From Paenibacillus caseinilyticus (lineage in GTDB: Bacteria > Bacillota > Bacilli > Paenibacillales > NBRC-103111), in contig NZ_JAQAGY010000003.1 of NCBI RefSeq assembly GCF_027533645.1, positions 372,001-436,000 on the forward strand: a DNA stretch of 64,000 nucleotides, written 5' to 3'. Below, piece by piece: positions 27,497 to 36,389 of this stretch. The position numbers and the translations under genes were made by a program. The notes below the pieces were generated by a model. The model was not told the origin of the DNA and did no database searches. It worked only from the letters and a program-made list of their open reading frames with translations. Every line of letters begins with the position of its first letter. The first letter of the stretch is position 1.

Positions 27497-29392
27497 CTAC
27501 CGGTTGAGCAGGCTGCCTACATAGCGCAGAAGCTCGTTCGCTGAAGATGTCGTGTATCCGTGCTCTTCCACAAGACGCTTGATAACTTCGTTGATCCGCT
27601 TGAGCTGGTTGCCGTCCGGCGTCTTCGTGGAGGTCGTGATCTTCACGATATCCTTGAGATCGGTGAACAGCTTCTTCTCGATCGCCTCCCGCAGACGCTC
27701 GTGGCTGCTGTAATCGAACCGCCGATTCTTGCGGGAGTAGGAGGACATCCGGATCAGGATTTCCTCGCGGAACGCCTTCTTGGCATTCTCCGAGATGCCG
27801 ATCTGCTCCTCGATCGACCGCATCAGGCGCTCATCCGGATCCATCTCCTCGCCGGTGAGCGGATCCTTGATTTTGGCCCAGTTGCAGTAGGCTTCAATGT
27901 TGTCGAGGTAGTTGTTGAAGAGGGTCTTCGCCGACTCGTCGAAGGAGTAGACGAACGCCTTCTGCACTTCCTTCTTCGCCAGTTCGTCGTATTCCTTGCG
28001 CGCGACCGAGATGAAGTTCAGGTACCGCTCCCGCTCTTCCTTCGTGATCGAAGGATGCTGGTCGAGCCCATCCTTGAGCGCCCGCAGCACATCCAGGGCA
28101 TTGATGAATTCGAGATCGTGACGGATCAGCGCGCTGGAGATCCGGTTGATGACATACCGCGGGTCGATCCCCGACATGCCTTCTTCGAGATACTCGTTCT
28201 GCATTTCCTTCAGATCCGCTTCCTTGTAGCCTTCGACCTCCTCGCCGTCGTACATCCGCATTTTTTTGACGAGGTCCATCCCCTGCTTCTTCGACTCCTT
28301 GAGCCGGGTCAGGATCGAGAAGATCGCTGCGGCACGGAACGAATGAGGGGCGATATGCACATGCTTCATGTCGCTCTGCTGGATAAGCTTCGTGTAGATC
28401 TTCTCCTCTTCCGTCACCTTGAGGTTGTACGGAATCGGCATGACGATCATCCGGGACTGCAGCGCCTCGTTCTTCTTGTTGGCGATGAACGATTTGTACT
28501 CGGATTCGTTCGTATGCGCAATAATCAGTTCGTCGGCGGAGATCAGCGCGAAGCGGCCGGCCTTGAAATTCCCCTCCTGCGTCAGGGAAAGCAGGTTCCA
28601 CAGGAACTTCTCGTCGCACTTCAGCATCTCCTGGAACTCCATGATCCCCCGGTTCGCCTTGTTGAGTTCCCCGTCGAAGCGGTAGGCGCGCGGATCGGAT
28701 TCCGAGCCGAACTGGGTGATGGTCGAGAAGTCGATGCTGCCGGTGAGGTCCGCAATATCCTGGGACTTCGGATCGGACGGACTGAACGTACCGATGCCGA
28801 CCCGGTTGTCCTCGGAGATCAGCACCCGCTCGACCAGCACATCCTCGATGCGTCCCCGGTACTCGTCACGGAGACGGATTTGGCACGAAGGGCACAGGTT
28901 GCCTTCGATCTTGACCCCGAGCTCCTGCTCCACTTCGGGACGCAGCTCGTGCGGAATGAGATGCAGCGGCTCTTCGTGCATCGGGCAGCCCTGGATGGCA
29001 AAGACCGCGCCGTCATCGGTCCGGGAGAACTGCTCCAGCCCCCGCTTCAGCATCGTTACCAGCGTGGATTTACCGCCGCTGACCGGCCCCATGAGGAGCA
29101 GGATCCGTTTGCGCACTTCGAGGCGGCGGGCGGCGGAGTGGAAGTATTCTTCCACCAGCTTCTCTACGGCGGAATCCAGGCCGAAGATTTCCTTATCGAA
29201 GAAATTGTACGAGCGGCGCCCGTTCTCTTCGGTGATGCCTTGCGAGGCAATCATCTCATACACCCGTGCATGCGCCGTCATGGCCAAACGCGGATTCTCG
29301 CGGAGCTTCTCCACATATTCGGCGAAGGTCCCAACCCAAGCCAGTCTTTCGGTTTCCGTGCGGTGGTCGGCGATTTTTTTGAATAAGCTCAT
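27497..29392 (-). CDS. prkA: PrkA family AAA+ protein (serine kinase/protease)
   Basis: 631 aa, full family length. PrkA AAA domain with Walker A GPVSGGKST near residue 102 and a C-terminal PrkA domain. A CPSC motif lies in the GNLCPSCQIRLRDEYRGR insert. In Bacillus the gene is expressed during sporulation. The protein was described as a serine kinase, and I recall more recent work treating it as a Lon-like protease, so the activity is best left open. ATG 29392 follows TTAGGAGG. A small hairpin lies just upstream of the ribosome binding site. Single gene. Confidence 0.95.
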   Translation of the reverse strand: MSLFKKIADHRTETERLAWVGTFAEYVEKLRENPRLAMTAHARVYEMIASQGITEENGRRSYNFFDKEIFGLDSAVEKLVEEYFHSAARRLEVRKRILLLMGPVSGGKSTLVTMLKRGLEQFSRTDDGAVFAIQGCPMHEEPLHLIPHELRPEVEQELGVKIEGNLCPSCQIRLRDEYRGRIEDVLVERVLISEDNRVGIGTFSPSDPKSQDIADLTGSIDFSTITQFGSESDPRAYRFDGELNKANRGIMEFQEMLKCDEKFLWNLLSLTQEGNFKAGRFALISADELIIAHTNESEYKSFIANKKNEALQSRMIVMPIPYNLKVTEEEKIYTKLIQQSDMKHVHIAPHSFRAAAIFSILTRLKESKKQGMDLVKKMRMYDGEEVEGYKEADLKEMQNEYLEEGMSGIDPRYVINRISSALIRHDLEFINALDVLRALKDGLDQHPSITKEERERYLNFISVARKEYDELAKKEVQKAFVYSFDESAKTLFNNYLDNIEAYCNWAKIKDPLTGEEMDPDERLMRSIEEQIGISENAKKAFREEILIRMSSYSRKNRRFDYSSHERLREAIEKKLFTDLKDIVKITTSTKTPDGNQLKRINEVIKRLVEEHGYTTSSANELLRYVGSLLNR

Positions 29393-29803
29393 GATTCTAA
29401 CCTCCTAAGGGTTTTGCCAAGCAAAACCTACTTCGAAAGCGTCGGCCCGCCCGAAGCCGTACCGCGGAGATCCGCCCAGGTACGACCGGGACAACCCGCT
29501 GTTGTACATCTGTTGTCAAAATGGCCTTGGGGTCGTCTCCGGCAGCTGCTGAGGGAAAGACGGCATCGGCTGCGGTGGTGGATACCGGCGGCAGTACTTG
29601 CTTGGACAGCATCGGCGTGAGTTTCCTATGGATGACAGCGCGTCAGGTTACTTTACAACCCTCTTCAAGATCTGAAGTGTATTAAATACCTATGCAGGAA
29701 GAGGGACGAAGTTGCCCGAAATTTTAGACAAAATCAATAAAAGGAATCGGGCGCCGGCCAACCATCCATATATTCCCTGGCATCCCGTGGAAGCTCATAA
29801 CAA
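29393..29803. other. Long leader/intergenic region of prkA
   Basis: About 410 bp without a supported gene. GGTTTTGC-caa-GCAAAACC (29410-29428) forms a hairpin directly upstream of the prkA ribosome binding site. A sigma-E-like -10 (AATACACTT near 29670 on the minus strand) is visible but lacks a convincing -35, so no promoter is claimed. Confidence 0.4.
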
Positions 29804-29834
29804 ACACCCCTGAGGCGGCTGCCTCAGAGGTGCT
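29804..29834 (-). terminator. Terminator of the cstA-ybdD operon
   Basis: On the minus strand GCACCTCTGAGGC-agcc-GCCTCAGGGGTGT is followed by TTGTTATG. It lies 50 bp past the last small gene. Confidence 0.75.
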
Positions 29835-29884
29835 CTTAGCTTATTAGGCCGGAATACGCCGCCGCTTGCCTGCGCACTCCGTCT

Positions 29885-30088
29885 TCAGCAGCAGCGGGAT
29901 ACTTTGCCGCCTTTGGCATTATACCGGGCGTCCTGGGCTTCGCGGAAGAACGCCTCCCGCGTCTGGACCGGGAGCTCCGGATGGCTCTCCCGCATATGCT
30001 TCACATACGTTTCATAGTTCGGTACGCCGACGAGCAGGTCCAGGAATTGCTGACGGTACTGCAGCACGGTTTTGACGCGTTCAAACAT
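29885..30088 (-). CDS. YbdD/YjiX-like small protein paired with CstA
   Basis: 67 aa: MFERVKTVLQYRQQFLDLLVGVPNYETYVKHMRESHPELPVQTREAFFREAQDARYNAKGGKVSRCC. It matches the YbdD/YjiX family pattern (Y-X2-Y-X2-H, HPE-P, E-FF-E-X2-ARY, C-terminal CC). In Escherichia coli such proteins are encoded directly after cstA and btsT. Here the ATG overlaps the transporter stop codon by 8 nt, so translation is coupled. Function is unknown, probably in transporter activity. The terminal Cys pair is intact. Confidence 0.88.
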   Translation of the reverse strand: MFERVKTVLQYRQQFLDLLVGVPNYETYVKHMRESHPELPVQTREAFFREAQDARYNAKGGKVSRCC

Positions 30089-32165
30089 AGGTGGTCGCCT
30101 CCCTGCCGTCGCCTCCGCGCGGAACGTAAGGCGCCTCGTGGATCTCCATCTGTCCCTTGGTCAATACACGATACCATGTGCGCAGGGCGGCCAACAGCAC
30201 GAGCACTACGATGATCATGAACAGCCCGCACAGCGCGGCATCCACATAATCGTTGGTGATAATCTGCTGCATCTGCCCCATGTTCTTGGCGGGTGCGAGC
30301 AGCTTGTCTGCCTGCATCGCTTCCTTATATTGGGATGCATGGCTCAAGAAGCCGATCTTCGCCAGCGGATGGAACAGCTTCTGCCAGCCGGCCGTCATCG
30401 TCACGATCAGCAGCCAAACGGTTGGCAGAAGCGTGACCCATGCGTATTTCTTCTTGCCCATCTTAAGCAGAACCGTCGAACCGAGAATGAGCGCCAGGCC
30501 GGCGAGCATCTGGTTGGCGATCCCGAACAGCGCCCACAAGGAGTTGATCCCTCCGAGCGGATCCACCACGCCTTGATACAGGAAGTATCCCCACCCTGCG
30601 ACGCACAGTGCGGTGGCGATGACGTTGCCGAGCGTCGACTCGGTATTGCCAAGACGCTTCGAGGCACTGCCGAGAATTTCCTGGATCATGAACCGGCCGA
30701 CCCGGGTACCGGCGTCGATCGTCGTCAAGATGAAGAGCGCTTCGAACAGGATGGCAAAATGGTACCAGAACGCCATCAGCGCCTTCCCTCCGATCACGCC
30801 CGAGAGGATATGGGCCATGCCGATCGCAAATGTCGGTGCGCCCCCGGTCCGGGAAAGAATCGTGGTCTCTCCCACGTCCTTCGCAAGGCCCGTCAAATCA
30901 TCCGGCGTAATGGTGAAGCCCCAGGATGTCAGTTTCGCTGCGGCCTGCACGGCATCGGTTCCGATGGCCGCCGCCGGCGAGTTGATCGCGAAGTAGGCGC
31001 CCGGCGTGATGACGCAGGCTGCGATGAGCGCCATGATGGCCACGAACGATTCCATGAGCATCGCACCGTAGCCGATCGGCTGTGCATGCGACTCGCGTTC
31101 GAGCATCTTCGGCGTCGTGCCCGAGGAGACCAGCGCATGGAAGCCCGACACCGCGCCGCAAGCTATAGTAATGAAGAGGAACGGGAACAGATTGCCCGCG
31201 AACACCGGCCCCGTGCCGTCCACGAACTGGGTGGTGGCCGGCATTGCCAGCTCCGGCATGACTACGAAGATCCCGAGCGCCAGACCAACGATCGTCCCGA
31301 TCTTCAGGAAGGTGCTCAGATAATCGCGCGGGGCGAGCAGCATCCAGACCGGCAGCGCGGAAGCAATGAAGCCGTAGGCAATCATCATCAGCGCGATCGT
31401 TTCGCCGCTGAAGGTGAACATCGAGGAGAGATACGCGGACTCGGCCACATATTTGCCGGCGATCAAGGAGCCCATCAGCAGCACGAGACCGATAATCGAA
31501 GCCTCCACGACTCTCCCCGGCCGGATATAGCGCATGTACATGCCCATGAGCAGGGCGATCGGAATCGTGGCGGCGATGGTGAACATCCCCCACGGAGAGC
31601 CGATCAGCGCCTTCACGACCACAAGGGCCAGGACCGCCAGCAGGATTACCATGATCCCAAGGATACCCACCATGGCGATCGCGCCGGCCACCGGGCCAAG
31701 TTCGTCCTTGATCATTTCGCCGAGCGATTTGCCGCTCCGTCGGGTGGAAGCGAACAGGATCACGAAGTCCTGTACCGCGCCGCCCAGAATTACGCCGATC
31801 ACGATCCACAGCGTTCCCGGCAGATAGCCCATCTGCGCGGCCAGCACGGGACCGACCAGCGGCCCCGCTCCGGCGATCGCCGCGAAGTGGTGCCCGAACA
31901 GCACCCATTTGTTCGTCGGGACATAGTCCTTGCCGTCGTTCTTCAGCTCCGCCGGCGTCTTCCGGTTGTCGTCGAGCCCGAACACCTTGCGGGCCAGGAA
32001 CCGGCTATAGAACCGGTAGGCTACCGCATAGCAGGACACGGCGGCAACAACCAGCCACAGCGCGTTGACCGTCTCGCCTTGGTTCAAAGCTACCGCAGCG
32101 AACGCAAAAGCGCCAAGCACGGACACGAGCCCCCATAAGATGATGGATTTTACACTTCTGGACAC
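30081..32165 (-). CDS. cstA: CstA/BtsT-family transporter (carbon starvation protein)
   Basis: About 694 aa with sixteen or more hydrophobic segments. Diagnostic stretches: NKWVLFGHHFAAIAGAGPLVGPVLAAQMGYLPG, RRSGKSLGEMIKDELG and SGFHALVSSGTTPKML. Homologues import pyruvate (BtsT) or peptides (CstA). The start is GTG 32165 with GGAGGGG at 6 nt; an in-frame ATG 42 codons earlier has no such support and would lie before the promoter. The LytS-like kinase and LytTR regulator immediately upstream make a BtsSR-BtsT-like pyruvate-responsive role the best guess. A cre site lies at the promoter. Confidence 0.93.
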   Translation of the reverse strand: MSRSVKSIILWGLVSVLGAFAFAAVALNQGETVNALWLVVAAVSCYAVAYRFYSRFLARKVFGLDDNRKTPAELKNDGKDYVPTNKWVLFGHHFAAIAGAGPLVGPVLAAQMGYLPGTLWIVIGVILGGAVQDFVILFASTRRSGKSLGEMIKDELGPVAGAIAMVGILGIMVILLAVLALVVVKALIGSPWGMFTIAATIPIALLMGMYMRYIRPGRVVEASIIGLVLLMGSLIAGKYVAESAYLSSMFTFSGETIALMMIAYGFIASALPVWMLLAPRDYLSTFLKIGTIVGLALGIFVVMPELAMPATTQFVDGTGPVFAGNLFPFLFITIACGAVSGFHALVSSGTTPKMLERESHAQPIGYGAMLMESFVAIMALIAACVITPGAYFAINSPAAAIGTDAVQAAAKLTSWGFTITPDDLTGLAKDVGETTILSRTGGAPTFAIGMAHILSGVIGGKALMAFWYHFAILFEALFILTTIDAGTRVGRFMIQEILGSASKRLGNTESTLGNVIATALCVAGWGYFLYQGVVDPLGGINSLWALFGIANQMLAGLALILGSTVLLKMGKKKYAWVTLLPTVWLLIVTMTAGWQKLFHPLAKIGFLSHASQYKEAMQADKLLAPAKNMGQMQQIITNDYVDAALCGLFMIIVVLVLLAALRTWYRVLTKGQMEIHEAPYVPRGGDGREATTYV

Positions 32166-32191
32166 AGCATTCCCCTCCGTAGATCTGGTAT

Positions 32192-32205
32192 TGATAGCGT
32201 TTGCA
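32192..32205. promoter_or_regulatory. cre site at the cstA promoter
   Basis: TGCAAACGCTATCA on the minus strand fits TGNAANCGNWNNCA at all fixed positions and begins directly after the -10 box, over the likely start point. It implies CcpA repression when preferred sugar is present. Confidence 0.75.
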
Positions 32206-32231
32206 ATTATATATCTACCAGTATAAACGGT
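32206..32231 (-). promoter_or_regulatory. cstA promoter with LytTR half-site
   Basis: -10 TATAAT at 32211-32206, without a good -35. ACCGTTTAT (32231-32223) fits the LytTR half-site pattern [TA][AC][CA]GTTN[AG][TG]. A second half-site at the expected distance is not clear. Activation by the adjacent LytTR regulator is inferred. Confidence 0.5.
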
Positions 32232-32287
32232 TTTTCCCTCCGAAGGAATGCTCCGGGCGCAACATGTCCCGGCCGCCTTCCAACGTG

Positions 32288-33019
32288 TCAAATTTCGAGC
32301 TTATAACGCAGTTCCTTGACATAATTACGGCTTACCGGCACCGTACTGCCAGCCTCATCATCCATTCGCACGTCGTAAGCGCCGTTCACCCACGACTTCA
32401 ATTCGGTGATAGCCGCGAGGCGGACCAGATAGCTCTTATGACACCGAAAAAAACCGTGCGGCCCCAGCTTCTGCTCCAGCTCCTGCAGCGTATAGGCGAC
32501 CGGATAAGCTCTCCCGCCGCTGTGGACAAGCACATGCTTGCCCTCTTTGCCGATATAGAGAATCTCGCCCGGAAAGACATACTTGATGCCTCCCTCTACC
32601 TCAAGGGCCAGCTTGACACTGCTGCCGGACGAGGCGGCCCTATACGGCAAGGGGGCAGCGGTCTTGCGCAGCTCCCGGAACACCCCCGCCACGTCCTCCT
32701 CGTCATACGGCTTCAGCAGGTAGTGAAAAGCCCGGAGCCTGAAGGCTTCCACGGCATATTGATCATATGCCGTGGAGAATACGATCCGAAGCCCCGGCTG
32801 CAGGTCCGCCAGGAGCTCGGCGACCTGCCTGCCACTGAGGTCCGGCATATCCATATCAAGGAAGAGCAGGTCAGGCCGCTCCTCCTGTACCCGGCGGATC
32901 GCCTCCATACCGCCCGAAGCCGTAATAACCCGCTCGACGCCCGGTGTCTGCCCGGTTAAGTAAGCGAGTTCCTCCCTCGCCGGCGCTTCATCGTCCGCAA
33001 TCACCACCGTATAGCCCAT
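32288..33019 (-). CDS. LytTR-family response regulator
   Basis: 243 aa: receiver domain (VVIADDEAPAREEL, phospho-Asp in LLFLDMDMPDLSG, KPYDEED) and C-terminal LytTR DNA-binding domain (GEILYIGKEGKHVLVHSGGRAYPVAYTLQELEQKLGPHGFFRCHKSYLVRL). Resembles BtsR/LytR. ATG 33019 follows GAAAGGAG at 7-9 nt, 13 bp after the kinase stop codon. The likely target is the cstA promoter downstream. Confidence 0.93.
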   Translation of the reverse strand: MGYTVVIADDEAPAREELAYLTGQTPGVERVITASGGMEAIRRVQEERPDLLFLDMDMPDLSGRQVAELLADLQPGLRIVFSTAYDQYAVEAFRLRAFHYLLKPYDEEDVAGVFRELRKTAAPLPYRAASSGSSVKLALEVEGGIKYVFPGEILYIGKEGKHVLVHSGGRAYPVAYTLQELEQKLGPHGFFRCHKSYLVRLAAITELKSWVNGAYDVRMDDEAGSTVPVSRNYVKELRYKLEI

Positions 33020-33032
33020 AGTCCCTCTCCTT

Positions 33033-34700
33033 TCATTGGCCCTGCGCTTCCTTGCTCCATGTCCGGTCCCCGCGCTTCGACTCATCCCATGGAATACGGA
33101 AGGCGATCCGCGTCCCCCGCCCGGGTTCGCTGCGGATCTCCAGCGGCTTCTCCGTCCCGTAATGGTACCCGAGCCGCTGGGCAATGTTCTCGAGCGCGAT
33201 GCCGGCGTGTTCCTCCCTTCCCGTGCGGGATACGCCGGTGTCCATCCCGCTGCCGTTATCCTCCACGGTCACTTCGATGCTCCGGCCGCCGCCGGATGAC
33301 GCCTCCCGGATGCCGATGCGGATGAGGCCCGGCCGGCCGCTGTTGCGGGTGCCGTGGAGGATCGCATTCTCCACCAGCGGCTGGATCGTGAACGGCGGAA
33401 TGAGCCGCTCGAGCACCCGCTCGTCGATCTCCGTCACGAGCTGCAGCTGATCGCCGAGCCTGGCTTGGGTCAGGCTCAAGTACGAGGTGACGAGCGACAT
33501 CTCCTCCCGGATCGTTACCAGCGTTCGGGAAGAATTGTTCAGATTGGTCCGCAGGAACCGGGAGAGATGCATGACCAATCCCCGGGCTTCATCCGGTTTG
33601 GTCCGGATATACGACTTCACCGTATTGAGGACGTTGAACAGGAAGTGCGGGCTCATCTGCGCCTGCAGCGAACGGATCTCCGCATCGGCGAGCAACTGCG
33701 CCTGACGCTCCGCTTCCACGAAGGCATACTGCTGCGACAGCAAGCCCGCCAGCGTCTGGAGCATCCGGCGGCGGGATGGGCTGTCCTCCCTGCTCCGCTC
33801 ATAGTACAGCCGGAATGCTCCCAGTCTCTTCTTGTTCTGCAGCTCTAAGGGAAGATCGATATAATGGGCTGTCTTCCTCCCCTCATGGGCTCTCTCCTCG
33901 CTCCCCTGGCAGAAGGAGACGCCCACCGCCTTCGTCTCCTGGTTCAGCGTCCGGGCGGCCTCCACCACAGCCTGTTCGAACGGAAGACGCCACAGGGGCA
34001 TCGTCAGATCCGCAATATGAAGCGCCTTGCGGGCATGCTCCGTGCCGATCCGGTCCTCCTCGCTCTCGATCGTCTGATAGAGCACGAAGAACAAGGCGAC
34101 CCCGATCGAATTGGCCGCCGTCTGCGGCCCGATGATCAGCGAGACCAGACTGAGCGTATCGTGCCAAGGGCGGACCAGCAGCAGAATCAGCGCCATCTGC
34201 AGCAGTTCGGCCAGCAGGCCTGCCAGGAAAGCCAGCCGGACCGCTGAGGACGACGCTCTGCGCAAGCGCTTACGAAGCGCTCCGCGGCAGAGCCCGGCCA
34301 GCAGGCCCTGCAGCAGCGGGGCGATCATGCACGCGACCGCGACGAACCCGCCCAGGCTGTAGCGGTGCAGGCCCGCGATGCCGCCTACGAGCAGGCCGAT
34401 CCACGGCCCCCCGAGCAGACCGGCAATCACCACGCCTACCGTCCGGGAGTTGGCGATCGCCGAAGCGCCGGAGATGTCGCCAATCCAGGGTGCCGGTCGG
34501 TAGCTGTAATCCGTGACCGCGACGCCGGAATAGGTGCCGAGCACGGCATACAGGCTGAAGAAGAGGACGAAGCGCCACGGAGAGTTCCCGTCCCCTCCAT
34601 AGCTCATATACCCTCTCATCCACCGGCTCCGCGAGAAGACAAAAGCCAGAGCGATCAGGAACCCGACCCGCTCCAGCATATCGACCAGCAGATGAAACAT
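33033..34700 (-). CDS. LytS/BtsS-like sensor histidine kinase
   Basis: 555 aa. N-terminal membrane domain of the 5TM-LYT type (about 1-210, with NSRTVGVVIAGLLGGPWIGLLVGGIAGLHRYSLGG), a GAF-like linker (about 225-340), His_kinase motif QAQMSPHFLFNVLNTVKSYI and HATPase (IQPLVENAILHG, EDNGSGMD, GIALENIAQRL). E. coli BtsS, of this architecture, responds to pyruvate. The start lies 3 nt after the stop of the dehydrogenase gene, so the two are co-transcribed and probably co-translated. Confidence 0.93.
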   Translation of the reverse strand: MFHLLVDMLERVGFLIALAFVFSRSRWMRGYMSYGGDGNSPWRFVLFFSLYAVLGTYSGVAVTDYSYRPAPWIGDISGASAIANSRTVGVVIAGLLGGPWIGLLVGGIAGLHRYSLGGFVAVACMIAPLLQGLLAGLCRGALRKRLRRASSSAVRLAFLAGLLAELLQMALILLLVRPWHDTLSLVSLIIGPQTAANSIGVALFFVLYQTIESEEDRIGTEHARKALHIADLTMPLWRLPFEQAVVEAARTLNQETKAVGVSFCQGSEERAHEGRKTAHYIDLPLELQNKKRLGAFRLYYERSREDSPSRRRMLQTLAGLLSQQYAFVEAERQAQLLADAEIRSLQAQMSPHFLFNVLNTVKSYIRTKPDEARGLVMHLSRFLRTNLNNSSRTLVTIREEMSLVTSYLSLTQARLGDQLQLVTEIDERVLERLIPPFTIQPLVENAILHGTRNSGRPGLIRIGIREASSGGGRSIEVTVEDNGSGMDTGVSRTGREEHAGIALENIAQRLGYHYGTEKPLEIRSEPGRGTRIAFRIPWDESKRGDRTWSKEAQGQ

Positions 34701-34703
34701 CGG

Positions 34704-36164
34704 TTACTCCGTCTGCGGCAGCGGCTGCTGCGCCGGCACCGCCACGCCCGCATGCTCCCTGCCGTACGATACGGCCGAGAGCCACTCCTGCAGGCGCAGG
34801 ATCGTGTAGCGGCTGCGCACGTACTTCGCGTAACGCAGGCTCTGCTCCACGAGCTCAGGCTCCACGCCGAGCTCCGCTTCCGTCACCGGACCGCCGGCCC
34901 GGCCGAGCCAGTCCGCGAGCTGCTCCGGCGCCGGCACGCTGCGGCAGACGGCCTGCACGGCGTCCCAGCGCGAAGCGAGGCGCTCGCCGAGACCCCGCAG
35001 CAGCGCTTCGCGGCTCGCGGGCTCCAGCTCCGCGGCATTCTCCGCGCGCACCTGGTCCGCCAGCGGGCCGTACGCCTGAGCGATCGCCGCCTCCGCTTCT
35101 GCAGGCGACAAGAATACCGGGTCGCACAGACGCCGCAGAGCCGCCGTTCGGACCGTCTCGGCGTCCAGCTCCGCCGCCTGCGCATACAAGCCCGCCATGC
35201 GCACCGCTGCGGCGCCTACCTTGGCGCCGTGCAGCAGCGCCCGGCGGCGGGCCTGCAGGAAGCGCATCTCCCAGAAGTGGGAGAGGTGGTGCTCCGCGCC
35301 TGACGCCGGACGGGAGTGGCCGACGATCAGCATCGAGATCCCGGAGAGGATGAGCCCCTCCATCAGACGGCGCTGGCCCTCCTCGGAGCCGGCCGCGATC
35401 TCGTCGACATGGTCGATGCACCGCGCCAGCGCCTGGCGCGTCATCTCCGCGGCAAGCTCGCACACGTGCTCGTCCAGCAGCACGCGGCCGAGCTCCCAGT
35501 CCGCGAGCGACGTATACTTGCCGAGCATGTCGCCGAAGCCTGCGGCGGTCATGACCTGCGGCGCGCCCGCGAGCAGCGCCAAGTCCGCGAAGACGGCTTC
35601 CGGGGCGCAGGCCGGGATCGTCTGCTTGAAGCCGCCGAGGATGAGCGGCGCGCCTACGGAAGCGAAGCCGTCGACCGACGAGGCGGTCGGCACGCTGAGG
35701 AACACGCGGTCTGTCTTGAACGCCGCGAAGCGTACGATATCGTGGATCGTGCCCGAGCCCACGGCGACGATCGCCTGCGACGCGGCGTCCACGTGCAGCA
35801 GCAGCTGCACGATGGCGCGCTCGTCCGCGGCGAGCTCCCCGTGCTCGTCTTCGGTGAGCACGACCAGCTTGGCCTCGAGCTGCGCCTCCCGGCAGCGCTC
35901 CAGCAGCGCCTCCCCGGCGGCCTCGGCCGTGCGCCGGTCACACACGAGCAGCAGCGAGCGGAGCCCCCGCTCCTGCGCATAAGAAGGCAGCACCGCCAGC
36001 GCGCCGCGGTCGATCACCACGCGGCGGATGGGCACCGCGTGGTCCTTGCCGCAGCTCTCGCAGTAGAAGCTGCGGCCGAGCCAAGGGTCAATGTCCCCCG
36101 CCTGCCCTAGCCCCAGTCCTTCGGTGTGCTCCAGTGGTATGCCATGCTCCATATCCATCTTCAT
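34704..36164 (-). CDS. Glycerol-1-phosphate dehydrogenase (AraM/EgsA-like)
   Basis: About 486 aa, in the iron-dependent alcohol dehydrogenase superfamily. Motifs: VAVGSGTIHDIVRFAAFKTDRVFLSVPTASSVDGFASVGAPLI (nucleotide and substrate site), FGDMLGKYTSLADWELG and HSRPASGAEHHLSHFWEM (metal-binding His). AraM of B. subtilis reduces dihydroxyacetone phosphate to sn-glycerol-1-phosphate, a precursor of heptaprenylglycerol lipids. The N-terminus adds about 45 residues with CESCGKDH, a short Cys pair. Start at ATG 36164 after GAGGAG; ATG 36158 is also possible. First gene of the kinase/regulator operon, an unexpected partner. Confidence 0.88.
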   Translation of the reverse strand: MKMDMEHGIPLEHTEGLGLGQAGDIDPWLGRSFYCESCGKDHAVPIRRVVIDRGALAVLPSYAQERGLRSLLLVCDRRTAEAAGEALLERCREAQLEAKLVVLTEDEHGELAADERAIVQLLLHVDAASQAIVAVGSGTIHDIVRFAAFKTDRVFLSVPTASSVDGFASVGAPLILGGFKQTIPACAPEAVFADLALLAGAPQVMTAAGFGDMLGKYTSLADWELGRVLLDEHVCELAAEMTRQALARCIDHVDEIAAGSEEGQRRLMEGLILSGISMLIVGHSRPASGAEHHLSHFWEMRFLQARRRALLHGAKVGAAAVRMAGLYAQAAELDAETVRTAALRRLCDPVFLSPAEAEAAIAQAYGPLADQVRAENAAELEPASREALLRGLGERLASRWDAVQAVCRSVPAPEQLADWLGRAGGPVTEAELGVEPELVEQSLRYAKYVRSRYTILRLQEWLSAVSYGREHAGVAVPAQQPLPQTE

Positions 36165-36288
36165 CCGGCTCCTCTCTCTATTCCGCAATGGCTGCGGTCT
36201 GTTCTCTCTTCTTGCAGTTCATCCGGCAGGCATCCGGTTCGGCTTTCTCCTGCAGCCTTCCTTCCGCCCCGAACCCGCATACTCCCCT

Positions 36289-36326
36289 ATTATACCAAAT
36301 CTATCCTTGGAGATCTGTGCTATAAT
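36289..36326. promoter_or_regulatory. Back-to-back promoters (-10 boxes) of divergent genes
   Basis: TATAAT on the minus strand (36294-36289) faces the dehydrogenase operon and TATAAT on the plus strand (36321-36326) faces the DUF2161 gene. The -35 boxes are weak on both sides. Confidence 0.5.
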
Positions 36327-36389
36327 GGCTTGTGCGAACAAAAGTCGAACAGAAGTCGAAGAAAAGTCGAACGGAAAGGAGCGGTCCCT

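Noticed and set aside
29397..29612. 71-aa minus-strand ORF just upstream of prkA
   Set aside because: No ribosome binding site, and it spans the hairpin at the prkA ribosome binding site. Composition is not protein-like.
29640..29700. Sigma-E promoter for prkA
   Set aside because: AATACACTT resembles a sigma-E -10, but no -35 is found at the right distance, so it was not annotated as a promoter.
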